64,000 bases of DNA from assembly GCA_964413535.1 (NCBI GenBank), contig CAYPTB010000063.1:50084-114083 (forward strand). Reading direction: 5' to 3'. Numbering within the stretch: position 1 is the first letter of the stretch; every line of letters begins with the position of its first letter. This document shows, piece after piece, positions 49,084 through 57,406 of the stretch. Made by a program: the position numbers and the translations under genes. The notes under the pieces are model-generated. The model saw nothing but the letters and a program-made list of their open reading frames with translations, made no database searches and was not told where the DNA came from. Source of the DNA: CAYPTB01 sp964413535 (GTDB lineage Bacteria; Planctomycetota; UBA1135; GCA-002686595).

Positions 49084-49839
49084 CTACTCTTCACGAGGAG
49101 CCCCGCCTCCAGCGCGTGACTCCAGCGCTGCCCGCAATCCGTAGTCGACGCCGACTGCGGCCGACGCATGGGCGAGCGCCAGCAGGATGCCCGGCCCGTA
49201 CGCTTGACGCGCGGTGGCATCGTGTCGGAACGTGAGGATCTCCCCGGGTGATCCGAAGATCACCTCCTGGTGAGCGAGCAGTCCCGGCAACCTGACGGAG
49301 TGGATCGCAATCCCTTCCTGGAGGAACTCGCGGGCCGGACGGCTCACCGCTTCGAGCGGAGCACGACTGCGAGCTCGGCCGATGATGGCGGCCGTTTGGA
49401 TCGCCGTGCCGGAGGGTGAATCGGCCTTCTCGGCCCGGTGGAACTCGATGATCTCGGCATTGGGGAACCAGGCTGCTGCGCGAGCGGCGGCTTCTTGCAA
49501 GAGGGCCATGCCCAAGCTGAAGTTCGGCACCACGATGCCGCCCAAACCGAGCTCTCGGGCAGCAGCGTCGAGTTCGTGCGCCTGGGACGCGTCGACTCCG
49601 CTCGTGCCGATCACGGGGCGCACGCCAGCCTCCAGCATCTTCATTCCGTGCTCGAGGCCCAGGCCCGCCCGCGTCACGTCGAGAGCGAGTTCCACTCCGG
49701 CATCCCGCAGGACTCCTCGCAGGTCGTCCGACCGCCCCACCCGCAGCCCGAGGCAGAAGTCGGCGCCCCCCGTCAAGAGCTCGCAGGCGAAGGAACCCAT
49801 GTGCCCCCCCGCCCCCACGATCGCGACGCGCCGAACCAC
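49084..49839 (-). CDS. dapB: 4-hydroxy-tetrahydrodipicolinate reductase
   Basis: The 251-residue protein has the NAD(P)-binding VAIVGAGGHMG, the GTSG loop, PNFSLGMALLQEA, the catalytic segment EFHRAEKADSPSGTA, and RLPGLLAHQEVIFG. DapB makes tetrahydrodipicolinate for lysine and meso-diaminopimelate. The usual double His of the catalytic motif (HHxxKxDAPSGTA) appears as FHRAEKADSPSGTA, so one His and the Lys spacing are kept. Its GTG start lies 1 bp after the ddl stop, giving a cell-wall precursor unit. Confidence 0.94.
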   Translation of the reverse strand: MVRRVAIVGAGGHMGSFACELLTGGADFCLGLRVGRSDDLRGVLRDAGVELALDVTRAGLGLEHGMKMLEAGVRPVIGTSGVDASQAHELDAAARELGLGGIVVPNFSLGMALLQEAAARAAAWFPNAEIIEFHRAEKADSPSGTAIQTAAIIGRARSRAPLEAVSRPAREFLQEGIAIHSVRLPGLLAHQEVIFGSPGEILTFRHDATARQAYGPGILLALAHASAAVGVDYGLRAALESRAGGGAPREE

Positions 49840-49840
49840 G

Positions 49841-50869
49841 TCAGTTCCTCTTCCGCGTCAAACCCAGCCGAAGGATCTCGAGGCACAGCGAGCGGAAGTC
49901 CATCCCCGCCGAGGCCGCCGCGAGCGGGAGGAGCGACCGCGGGGTGAGACCGGGGAGCGCATTGGTCTCGAGGAAGACGGGCTCGGCGGTTTCCCCGGGA
50001 ACGATGAAGTCCGTGCGCGAGTAGCCGTCGCACGAGAGCTCTCGGTGCGCTGCCAGCGCGAGTTCCCGAACTCGGGAGCAGATCGCCGGGTCGACGCTTT
50101 CGGGAGGACACAGCTCGCGCGCTCCGCTCGACGAGTACTTCTCTTCATAGTCGAAGAAGCGCCCGGCATGAGGACGGATCTCGACCGGTGGAAGCGTCCG
50201 TAGCCGCTCCCCTCGATTGCCCAGGACGGCGCAGGTCAACTCGATCCCTTCCGTCCAGGACTCGACGAGGACCTCTTCGCCCCCTTCGAGGATCTTGACC
50301 GCCGCCGGTTCCACTTCGGACCAGGATCGCGCCCGAGTCGTGTCGACGGAAGATCCTCCCGAGCGCGGCTTGACGCACACGCCCGCTGCAGAGGACTCGA
50401 CGAGTTGCACGACGTCGTCGATCTCGCCCGCGTCGAAGTCCTCTCTGCGGATCAGAACAGCCGACGGAACCGCAATCCCCTTCTGCGCGACCAGCAATCG
50501 CGCGGCCCACTTGTCCATGGAGAGCGCCGCGCCGCGCAAACCGGAGCCCGTGTAGAAGAGACCCGATAGCTCGAGGAACCCTTGCACGTGCCCGTCTTCG
50601 CCAAGGCCTCCGTGCAGACCCAGGAAGCACGCGTCGATCGTCGACAGCCGAGCCAGCGCCTCGCGGGGAGGGAACGACCCCTCGGCGGAGCTCCAACGTC
50701 CGTCACGCTCGATCTCGACTCGTTCAACCCGTTTCGGGCCGCGTCCATCGGCGACCGAGAGCGCCGCGATCACGGCTTCCCCGGAGGTCAGCGAAACGTC
50801 GCGTTCGCTCGAAGTTCCCCCGAGCAGGACGGCGACGTGAAGCTGAGCGAGGTCGTGGGATTCGGACAT
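49841..50869 (-). CDS. ddl: D-alanine--D-alanine ligase
   Basis: The protein has 342 residues from the ATG at 50869. The N-terminal AVLLGGTSSERDVSLTSG, the HGGLGEDGHVQGFLEL loop, KPRSGGSSVDTT, and the ATP-grasp metal site FIVPGETAEPVFLETNALPG with TPRSLLP mark a Ddl of the ATP-grasp family. It makes D-Ala-D-Ala for the peptidoglycan stem peptide. It is transcribed with dapB and follows the pyrophosphorylase gene by 4 bp. This is direct evidence for peptidoglycan synthesis in the organism. Confidence 0.95.
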   Translation of the reverse strand: MSESHDLAQLHVAVLLGGTSSERDVSLTSGEAVIAALSVADGRGPKRVERVEIERDGRWSSAEGSFPPREALARLSTIDACFLGLHGGLGEDGHVQGFLELSGLFYTGSGLRGAALSMDKWAARLLVAQKGIAVPSAVLIRREDFDAGEIDDVVQLVESSAAGVCVKPRSGGSSVDTTRARSWSEVEPAAVKILEGGEEVLVESWTEGIELTCAVLGNRGERLRTLPPVEIRPHAGRFFDYEEKYSSSGARELCPPESVDPAICSRVRELALAAHRELSCDGYSRTDFIVPGETAEPVFLETNALPGLTPRSLLPLAAASAGMDFRSLCLEILRLGLTRKRN

Positions 50870-50873
50870 CGGG

Positions 50874-52289
50874 CTATTCGTAGAGATGACCGCCGTGGTG
50901 TACCCGGGGCTCGCGACGACCCGCCGCGAGGAATTCCTCCTCGCTCTCCGCGACCAGCGGATCGATTTCCACCGGATGGATTCCCCGGTCATCCGGTGCC
51001 GGGACCTCCATTCCGGCCGCGCGCACCCAACCCGCGAAGAGTCGACAGAGATCCGCGCGCGCCGTGGCTGCCGAATCGACGCCCTCGGCGTTCTTCACGG
51101 GGCTGAACTCGAAGTGGCGAGGCACTTCGAGCGTCACGCTCTGGCGCGATTCGGCCAAAGCGTCGAACACGAACGTCTCGAACTTGGTTCCCCAGGTTTC
51201 CACGATCTCGCCCTCGTCGCCGAGCACCTTCATGCGCTTGCGCGCCAGGTGCCAGGGCAGCTTCGTACCGCCGCGGGTCAAGTCGTCGACGAAGTCCACG
51301 TTGATGAGGTGCACGGCGATGTTGCCGGCGCGAAAGCGGAGCCGACCGGTGTCGTCCCGCGCCTGGCGCAGCGTCTCGGAGAGATCCGAGTACTCGACGA
51401 TGCCCATACGGCCGTCAAGCAACCCGATGACCCCGACCTTCTCGCCGGGATCGACCTTCTGGACGACCTTGGTGGACATCCCCGCGGCGGCCTCGTGGTG
51501 CAGCCCCAGGAACAGAGGATCGGCCGGTCGCGCCAGTGGATTGTCGACCTGGAAGTAGCTGACGAAGTCGATCCCGCGCTGGCGCATCGACGCCAGCGCG
51601 CCTGATCGTTGCATGGCCTCCAGCACACCACCGTGGCCGTTGGGAGCGAGGAACAACGCATCGCGCTCCGACATGAGGACGCGGCCCTGGTCGTCGAGCG
51701 CCGGGAGCATGTCTTGGGAGAAGAAGAAGACGTCGTCCTGAGGCAGCCCGAAGAATTGGTTGGCGCCGAAGAAGGCCTTCGTAGGTCCATCGTTCTGCTG
51801 CGACGTCATGACGTACCACGGAGTCCTGCAGCCGAAGCGCCGCGCCGCGGCCCGAAGCCTCCGCGCGTGAATCTCGAACAGCGTGCGTCGACTGACCGGG
51901 CCCACGGGAAAGGCGCCCTTGGGACCGTCGAAGCCGAGGCGTGAAGCCTGACCGCCCGCCACGAGCACGAAACCGACGCGACCCGCGGCGAGCAACTGCC
52001 GGCCCCTTTGCTCCGCAGCCCGGGCCAGGTCTTCCTGGGCGCGCGTTCGCTGCAGGGGGAAGAACTCGACGGGCTCGGGATCGGGTGTCCCGGAGCTCCT
52101 CGATGGAGACCCTTGTTCGCTTCGCAACCGATCGAGCGCGGCCAACTGCTCGAAGTCCAGCGCCTCGACCTGGGACAACAGCCGAGTCCTTCGACGCTCG
52201 TCGAGCTCGTCCCAGAAGGCGAACAGGTGCCCCTGACCCGCTCTTTCGGCGGCCGAGCGCAGCTCGCTCTCACTGCGCATCGTTCGCAT
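50874..52289 (-). CDS. UDP-sugar pyrophosphorylase of the eukaryotic UAP1/UGP2 type
   Basis: The 471-residue protein (alternative ATG at 52280) has the uridylyltransferase signature LVAGGQASRLGFDGPKGAFP, the UTP-binding YVMTSQQNDGPT, PNGHGGVLEAM, YFQVDNPLARPADPLFLG, and the C-terminal FEFSPVKNAEGVDS. The pattern is that of UDP-N-acetylhexosamine pyrophosphorylase (UAP1) and not bacterial GlmU or GalU. The product is probably UDP-GlcNAc/GalNAc or UDP-glucose. Its location just upstream of ddl and dapB suggests supply of a cell-wall or glycan precursor. Confidence 0.9.
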   Translation of the reverse strand: MRTMRSESELRSAAERAGQGHLFAFWDELDERRRTRLLSQVEALDFEQLAALDRLRSEQGSPSRSSGTPDPEPVEFFPLQRTRAQEDLARAAEQRGRQLLAAGRVGFVLVAGGQASRLGFDGPKGAFPVGPVSRRTLFEIHARRLRAAARRFGCRTPWYVMTSQQNDGPTKAFFGANQFFGLPQDDVFFFSQDMLPALDDQGRVLMSERDALFLAPNGHGGVLEAMQRSGALASMRQRGIDFVSYFQVDNPLARPADPLFLGLHHEAAAGMSTKVVQKVDPGEKVGVIGLLDGRMGIVEYSDLSETLRQARDDTGRLRFRAGNIAVHLINVDFVDDLTRGGTKLPWHLARKRMKVLGDEGEIVETWGTKFETFVFDALAESRQSVTLEVPRHFEFSPVKNAEGVDSAATARADLCRLFAGWVRAAGMEVPAPDDRGIHPVEIDPLVAESEEEFLAAGRREPRVHHGGHLYE

Positions 52290-53232
52290 GGACGTCGATC
52301 AGGATCTTGAGCACGCCGGGTTCGTCGGCGCGCGCGAGCGCTGCCGCCCCCTCTCTCAGGGAATAACGGCCGTGGATCATCGGTCGCACCACGAGTCTGC
52401 CCGAGGCGAGTGCCTCTAGAGCCGGCTCGAACGACCCGCAGCGCGACCCGAGCACGGTGACCTCGTCGACGACGAGAGTAGCAAGATCGAGCATGGCGGG
52501 GCGTTCGACAGTGGTCTTCAGGACCACGGTACCGCGTGGCTCGACCCGAAGCAGCGCCGTGGCGAGGACCCCGGGGTCGCCACTCGCTTCGACCACGAGG
52601 TCGAAACGCGAACCGGCCGTGGCATCGAATCCGCCTACGTGGCGTATCGAACTCGGAAGCCAGTCTCCCCGCCCAGGATGGCGCCCGGCGAGGAGGACCT
52701 CCAAACCCGCCAAGGCGAGGACCTGAGCGCACAGGATGCCCAATCGGCCGTCGCCCAACACCAGAGCGCGCCGATGCGCTCCGAGGTCGAGTTGCTCGCC
52801 GATCTCGAACGCGGCCGCCGAAGGCTCGGCGAACGTCGCGAGGTCCGAGTCGAGCGAATCGGGGACGGCGAGCAGATTCCCTTCGGGGAGCACGATCCTC
52901 TCGGCGAAGGCGCCGGACCGGCCGCGGATGCCGAGGACCGTTCGCTCGGGACAGTGCCTCGGCAATCCGCGCCGGCAGGTCGCGCAAGAACCGCAAGCCG
53001 CGTTGATCTCGCCCACCACGCGCCGGCCGGCGAGAACCCCATCCAGGGCGATTCCCACGAATTCATGCCCCGGAACTCCCGAGAACCCCATGTATCCCCG
53101 GGCGAGCGCGAGATCGGTCGCGCACACCCCGGCGGACAGAACTCGCACCAGGACCTCGCCGGCGGCCGGCACCGGGTCGGGCAGATCGTCCCGAACGAGC
53201 ACGCGGCCCCGCTCGACGTGGAGCCCGCGCAC
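52270..53232 (-). CDS. Zinc-dependent alcohol dehydrogenase (MDR family)
   Basis: The 320-residue medium-chain dehydrogenase has the catalytic Cys in AGVCATDLALARGYMG, PGHEFVG, the structural-zinc cysteine set CGSCATCRRGLPRHC, and a cofactor fold at VLGDGRLGILCAQVLAL. It is slightly short for the family (about 340) but complete. Substrate and cofactor preference are not evident. Its stop overlaps the start of the pyrophosphorylase gene. Confidence 0.92.
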   Translation of the reverse strand: MRGLHVERGRVLVRDDLPDPVPAAGEVLVRVLSAGVCATDLALARGYMGFSGVPGHEFVGIALDGVLAGRRVVGEINAACGSCATCRRGLPRHCPERTVLGIRGRSGAFAERIVLPEGNLLAVPDSLDSDLATFAEPSAAAFEIGEQLDLGAHRRALVLGDGRLGILCAQVLALAGLEVLLAGRHPGRGDWLPSSIRHVGGFDATAGSRFDLVVEASGDPGVLATALLRVEPRGTVVLKTTVERPAMLDLATLVVDEVTVLGSRCGSFEPALEALASGRLVVRPMIHGRYSLREGAAALARADEPGVLKILIDVHANDAQ

Positions 53233-53236
53233 GGCG

Positions 53237-53584
53237 TCAGGTCGCGGCTTTCCCGTTGGGCTCGACGGAAAGCGTCTCGAGCATCTTCTCGACCAGCGTG
53301 ACCAGGGTGTCGAAGCGCTTCTCGAGCCTCACCTGCCGGTGCACGAGCTTTTCGACCACGGGAGGCAAGACGGCTTCGCGCGTGTAGTTGTTGATCATGT
53401 TGATGATCTCCGCGCGATTGGCATCCGGCAGCTTGTGGAAGTGATAGTGGTACTTCTGCTGCAGCACTTCCTCGCAGAGGTTCATGCACTCCGAGGAGAT
53501 GGCTTCGACGTCCTTTCGGTTGTGCTCGAAGCGGAAGGCGTCGACCTTGAAATCGTGGAGGAGTTCCTTGAAGGCCTGTCGCAT
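53237..53584 (-). CDS. Small helical protein of unknown function
   Basis: The 115-residue protein starts at ATG 53584 and lies 4 bp upstream of the alcohol dehydrogenase gene. It is almost entirely helical and charged (ELLHDFKVDAFRFEHNRKDV, then LVHRQVRLEKRFDTLVTLVE), with two Cys in SSECMNLCEEV and a His-rich HYHFHK stretch. No family was recognised. The end of the protein looks like a coiled coil, so self-association is possible. Confidence 0.6.
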   Translation of the reverse strand: MRQAFKELLHDFKVDAFRFEHNRKDVEAISSECMNLCEEVLQQKYHYHFHKLPDANRAEIINMINNYTREAVLPPVVEKLVHRQVRLEKRFDTLVTLVEKMLETLSVEPNGKAAT

Positions 53585-53671
53585 GCGGGCATCCCCGCCC
53601 TCTCGGACGGGCTCCAGATCGGGTCGATTGGCGTGCCGCTCCGACGAGCGGCGGGCGTTGCATTCTAGGGG

Positions 53672-53702
53672 AAAACAACAGCGCCGGGGTCGAAGATCCC
53701 GG
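53672..53702 (-). terminator. Rho-independent-like terminator of the fab operon
   Basis: On the minus strand an 8-bp stem (ccgggatc with gaccccgg, one G-T pair, loop ttc) is followed by a T-rich tract cgctgttgttttcccc. It lies 140 bp past the fabF stop and before the 115-residue gene. It is the best terminator in the window. Confidence 0.65.
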
Positions 53703-53841
53703 CCTCCTGTCGCGGTGTCACAGGAACGGGACAGCCCGTCACGGACTGCATCTCTCGCGGAATCCGGAGGGCCGCGCTCGACCCCGAGTGCGAGCCGGAC
53801 CCGGCGCTGCGGGCTCCCGCGTCGCCGCGATCGGCGGAGCG

Positions 53842-55098
53842 CTAATCCGGCTTTCCGATGCAGATGGACAGATTGTGTCCGCCGAATCCGAGCGAGTTCG
53901 ACAGGGCATTCCGAATCGCGATCTCCCGCGCGGCTCCCGGAACGTAGTCGAGATCACACTCGGGATCCGGATTCTCGAGGTTGCGCGTCGGGTGCACCAC
54001 GCCGTGATGGACGGATAGAGTCGTCACCACGAGTTCCACGGCAGAAGAACCGCCGAGCAGGTGCCCGATCATCGACTTCGTCGACGAGATCGCGATCTTT
54101 CTCGCGTGCGCGCCGAAGCAGCGTTTGATCGCCCTGGTTTCGATCTCGTCGTTGAACTTGGTGCTCGTTCCGTGGGCGTTGACGTAGTCGATCGTGTCGG
54201 GATCGATACCCGCCTGTCGGATGGCCAGCTGGAAGGCGCGCGCCGGGCCACTGCCGTCCTCGCGCGGAGCCGTGATGTGGAATGCGTCGTCCGTGGAGCC
54301 GTAACCCTTCACTTCGGCGTAGATGCGGGCGCCGCGGCGTCGGGCTCGCTCAAGTTCCTCGAACACGAGAACGCCCGCGCCTTCCCCGAGAACGAAACCG
54401 TCGCGGTCGCGGTCGAAGGGACGCGATGCGGCGCCAGGGTCGTCGTTGCGCGTCGAGAGCGCTTTCGCCGATGCGAAACCAGCGACGGCGAGCCGCGTGG
54501 TCGCGGACTCTGCGCCTCCGGTGAGGACGATGTCGCTCTCGCCCGTGCGAATGCTCTGGAACGCCATCGCGATGGCATGCCCGGAGGACGCGCACGCGCT
54601 CGACGTCGTGAAGGTGGTGCCGAGGATCCCGTGCCTGATCGCGATCTGCCCACTCACCGCGTTCGCCATGATGCGCGGAATGAAGTGCGGACTCACGCGA
54701 CGCGGCCCGCGTTCCAGGAGCACGGCGTTCTGCTCCTCGATCCCGGTGATTCCTCCGATGCCGGTGCCGAGGATGCAACCGAAGCGCTCGCGGGCTTCCT
54801 CGGGCTCGGAAGCGAGCTCCAGCCCGGCGTCGGCGAGGGCTTCGGCGGTCGCCTCGAGGGCGAACATCGTGAAGGGATCGAGCTTGCGGAAGTCGGGTTT
54901 CTCGAAGGACTCGTTCGGGTCCCACTTCACGCTGGCGCCGATCCGCACCGGATAGTCGGCCGCATCGAACTGTGTGATCGTGCCGATGCCGTTCTCACCG
55001 GCCAAGAGGGCCGGCCAAGAGCTCTCGACGTTCGATCCCAGGGCATTGACGGTGCCAAGTCCCGTGATCGCAACACGACGCAATGGGGAGCTCCTCAT
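53842..55098 (-). CDS. fabF: 3-oxoacyl-ACP synthase II
   Basis: The protein has 418 residues from the ATG at 55098. The Cys-His-His triad is in SSACASSGHAIAMA, NAHGTSTKFND and SMIGHLLGGSSAVE; RRVAITGLGTVNALG opens the thiolase fold. FabF elongates acyl-ACP with malonyl-ACP in type II fatty-acid synthesis. It is the last gene of the rpmF-plsX-fabH-fabD-fabG-acpP-fabF run and follows acpP by 51 bp. A terminator-like hairpin follows. Confidence 0.97.
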   Translation of the reverse strand: MRSSPLRRVAITGLGTVNALGSNVESSWPALLAGENGIGTITQFDAADYPVRIGASVKWDPNESFEKPDFRKLDPFTMFALEATAEALADAGLELASEPEEARERFGCILGTGIGGITGIEEQNAVLLERGPRRVSPHFIPRIMANAVSGQIAIRHGILGTTFTTSSACASSGHAIAMAFQSIRTGESDIVLTGGAESATTRLAVAGFASAKALSTRNDDPGAASRPFDRDRDGFVLGEGAGVLVFEELERARRRGARIYAEVKGYGSTDDAFHITAPREDGSGPARAFQLAIRQAGIDPDTIDYVNAHGTSTKFNDEIETRAIKRCFGAHARKIAISSTKSMIGHLLGGSSAVELVVTTLSVHHGVVHPTRNLENPDPECDLDYVPGAAREIAIRNALSNSLGFGGHNLSICIGKPD

Positions 55099-55149
55099 GG
55101 GATTCTTGCGGCGCGCGCTGGGCACGATCTCCTGCGAACGGGAGAAGGA

Positions 55150-55389
55150 TCAGGCCTTCTGCTCGATGTAGGTGATCGCTGCGCCAACGGTTTGGATCTT
55201 CTCGGCGTCTTCGTCGGGAATGGAGATCTCGAACTCGTCCTCGAACTCCATCACGAGCTCGACCGTGTCGAGCGAGTCGGCTCCCAGATCGTTGATGAAA
55301 GACGTCTCCCGCGTGATCTTGTCGGGGGTCGTTCCCATCTGGTTGCAGACGATCCGCTTCACGCGCTCTTCGATCGAGGGATTCGTCAC
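55150..55389 (-). CDS. acpP: Acyl carrier protein
   Basis: This is a 79-residue acidic protein. The GTG at 55389 is preceded by a strong ribosome site (aggag), which decides the start over the longer open frame. The phosphopantetheine serine is in GADSLDTVELVM. Four-helix ACP features are intact (IEERVKRIV, EFEDEFEISIPDEDAEKI). It carries the growing acyl chain for FabF, FabG and FabH. It is located, as in many bacteria, between fabG and fabF. Confidence 0.97.
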   Translation of the reverse strand: MTNPSIEERVKRIVCNQMGTTPDKITRETSFINDLGADSLDTVELVMEFEDEFEISIPDEDAEKIQTVGAAITYIEQKA

Positions 55390-55555
55390 GATTCGCTTCT
55401 CCTGCAGGGTTGTCGGGTCCCGAGACGGGCGTATAGCTCGGCATTCCGAGGTGCGCGCAGCAATCTCGGGTACAAACCTCGCGGGGACGGTCCCCACGGG
55501 TTGTTCGGGTACTGGCGCCGATCCGCACGGCGTGCGCGGACGCGGAGACGCTCGC

Positions 55556-56299
55556 TCATAGACTGAGCCCTCCGTCCACGACCAGTGTCTGTCCGGTCAC
55601 GTAGTCTCCGCCGGGACCGACCAGGAAGTCCACGGCACGGGCAACTTCCACGGGCTTTCCCACGCGCCCGAGCGAAATGGCGAGCGTCAGCTCCAAAGTC
55701 GCCTTCTCGTCCAGGTTCGACGTCATGTCCGTGTCGATGTAGCCGGGGGCGACGGCGTTCACGCACACTCCGCGGCCCGCGAGCTCCTTGGCGAGGGAGC
55801 GCGTGAGGCCGATCACGCCCGCTTTGCTCGCGGCGTAGTTGGCCTGGCCGGCGTTGCCCGTGATCCCGACGACGGAGGTGACGTTCACGATGCGCCCACG
55901 AGACTTCATCAAGGGACGCGCCGCCGCCTTGAGGAAGTTCCACGTGCCTTTGAGGTTCACGTCCAGCACACGGTCGAAGTCGGCCTCGCTCATGCGCAGG
56001 AGGAGCTGGTCGCGGGTGATCCCGGCGTTGTTCACGAGCACGTCGAGTCCCCCGAACTCGAGGACGATCCTTCCCACGAGATCGGAGACCGCTTCCGTGT
56101 CGGCGACGTCGACGCCGAATGCCATGGCGTCGCTTCCCGCTTGCTTGCAGTCCTCCACCGTTCCCGCGCAGTTCTCGGCCCGCGTCGCGACGCAAGCGAC
56201 CCTGGCGCCGCGCCCGGCGAGCTGCACGGCGATCGCGCGACCGATACCACGCGAGGCGCCCGTCACGAGGGCGGTCCGGTTCTCGAGGTGGCGTTCGAT
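55556..56299 (-). CDS. fabG: 3-oxoacyl-ACP reductase
   Basis: This short-chain dehydrogenase has TALVTGASRGIG, VNNAGITRDQLLLRM, the catalytic Ser and YxxxK in SVVGITGNAGQANYAASKAG, and APGYIDTDMTS. The normal N-terminus (ENRTALVTG) is encoded, but no ATG, GTG or TTG lies in frame between it and an upstream TAG. A GTG at 56266 would delete the first beta-strand and begin inside VTGASRGIG. An ATC at 56299 behind a purine-rich gagag would give 247 residues, the usual family length. I show that extent as the likely functional reading frame; the start codon is unproven. Confidence 0.93.
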   Translation of the reverse strand: MERHLENRTALVTGASRGIGRAIAVQLAGRGARVACVATRAENCAGTVEDCKQAGSDAMAFGVDVADTEAVSDLVGRIVLEFGGLDVLVNNAGITRDQLLLRMSEADFDRVLDVNLKGTWNFLKAAARPLMKSRGRIVNVTSVVGITGNAGQANYAASKAGVIGLTRSLAKELAGRGVCVNAVAPGYIDTDMTSNLDEKATLELTLAISLGRVGKPVEVARAVDFLVGPGGDYVTGQTLVVDGGLSL

Positions 56300-56454
56300 G
56301 GTCCGTCTCTCAGCTCGCGAGGCGCACGACGGAAGCCCGCGCGCCGGGGTTCGAGGGGGCGACTATAGCCCTGCTACAGGGGGGCCGCAACGCCGCACGG
56401 AGGCGCGCGTCCCGTCGCGGAAGCCCCCGTTCGGGCGGCGCTAGCGGAGTCATG

Positions 56455-57375
56455 TCAGGTCGGAGCGAGGTCGGCCGGAGCGGCCGCTGCGCGGACGAGC
56501 GCGGTTTCGTCGATCCGACTCATGAGTCCCGCCAGGACCTTTCCAGGGCCGATCTCCAGGAAGCGCCGAATCCCCCGGGCGAGCGCCCCGCGCATGGTCT
56601 TCTCCCACAGGACGGGCGAGCAGACTTGCTGGGCGAGGAAGGCTCGGATGGCCGCGGGATCGGAGACCGTCTCCCCCGTGACGTTGCTGGCGAAGGGAGC
56701 TCGAGGCGCTTCGATCTCGATCTCGTCGAGGGCGGCAGCGAGCCTGTCGGCTGCCGCGCGCATGCACTCGGAGTGGAAGCCCCCGGCCACCACCAGGCGA
56801 CGCGTGCGACGCACGCCGTATTCCTTGGCGGACTTCTCCACCGCTTCGAGAGCGCCGAGTTCGCCAGACAGGATGATCTGACCCGGGGCGTTGAGGTTCG
56901 CGACGGAACAGATACCCGCTCGCGAGCCGACTTCGGCCAGGGTCCGCGCCTGAGCTTCGTCCGCGCCGGTCAGGGCGAGCATCGAACTCGGCCGCGCCTC
57001 GCTCGCCGCCTGCATCGCTTCACCGCGCAGGCGCACTAGTCGCAGGGCATCGACGAACTCGAGCGAGCCCACGGCCCAGAGAGCCGTGTACTCGCCGAGC
57101 GAGAGTCCTGCGACCAACGGTGCGCGTGACGGGTCCAGCCCGTGAGAGCGCAACACGTTCAAGATGGCCGCGCTCGTGACGAAGATGCCGGGTTGAGCGA
57201 TGTCCGTGCGATTCACGATCTCCCCCCCTTGCCAGCACGCACGCGTGAGCGAGAAACCGAGCACGTCGTCCGCTCGCTCGAAAGTCTCGCGCGCCGCCGG
57301 GAAGGCTTCGCACCAGTCCACGCCCATACCCTCGAACTGAGCGCCCTGGCCCGGGAAGAGGATCGCCTCGTTCAT
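56455..57375 (-). CDS. fabD: Malonyl-CoA--ACP acyltransferase
   Basis: The protein has 306 residues from the ATG at 57375 (an ATG at 57387 is also possible). Motifs are ILFPGQGAQFEGMG, the nucleophile Ser in GLSLGEYTALWAVG, and the catalytic His in AGGFHSECM. It loads malonyl groups on ACP. It lies 31 bp after fabH and 155 bp before fabG. The family length is normal. Confidence 0.97.
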   Translation of the reverse strand: MNEAILFPGQGAQFEGMGVDWCEAFPAARETFERADDVLGFSLTRACWQGGEIVNRTDIAQPGIFVTSAAILNVLRSHGLDPSRAPLVAGLSLGEYTALWAVGSLEFVDALRLVRLRGEAMQAASEARPSSMLALTGADEAQARTLAEVGSRAGICSVANLNAPGQIILSGELGALEAVEKSAKEYGVRRTRRLVVAGGFHSECMRAAADRLAAALDEIEIEAPRAPFASNVTGETVSDPAAIRAFLAQQVCSPVLWEKTMRGALARGIRRFLEIGPGKVLAGLMSRIDETALVRAAAAPADLAPT

Positions 57376-57406
57376 CGCCGTTTCCATGGAACGAGTGGGC
57401 CTTCGA

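Noticed and set aside
54061..55566. A 501-codon plus-strand open frame over fabF and acpP
   Set aside because: It covers two well-supported minus-strand genes and shows no conserved motif.
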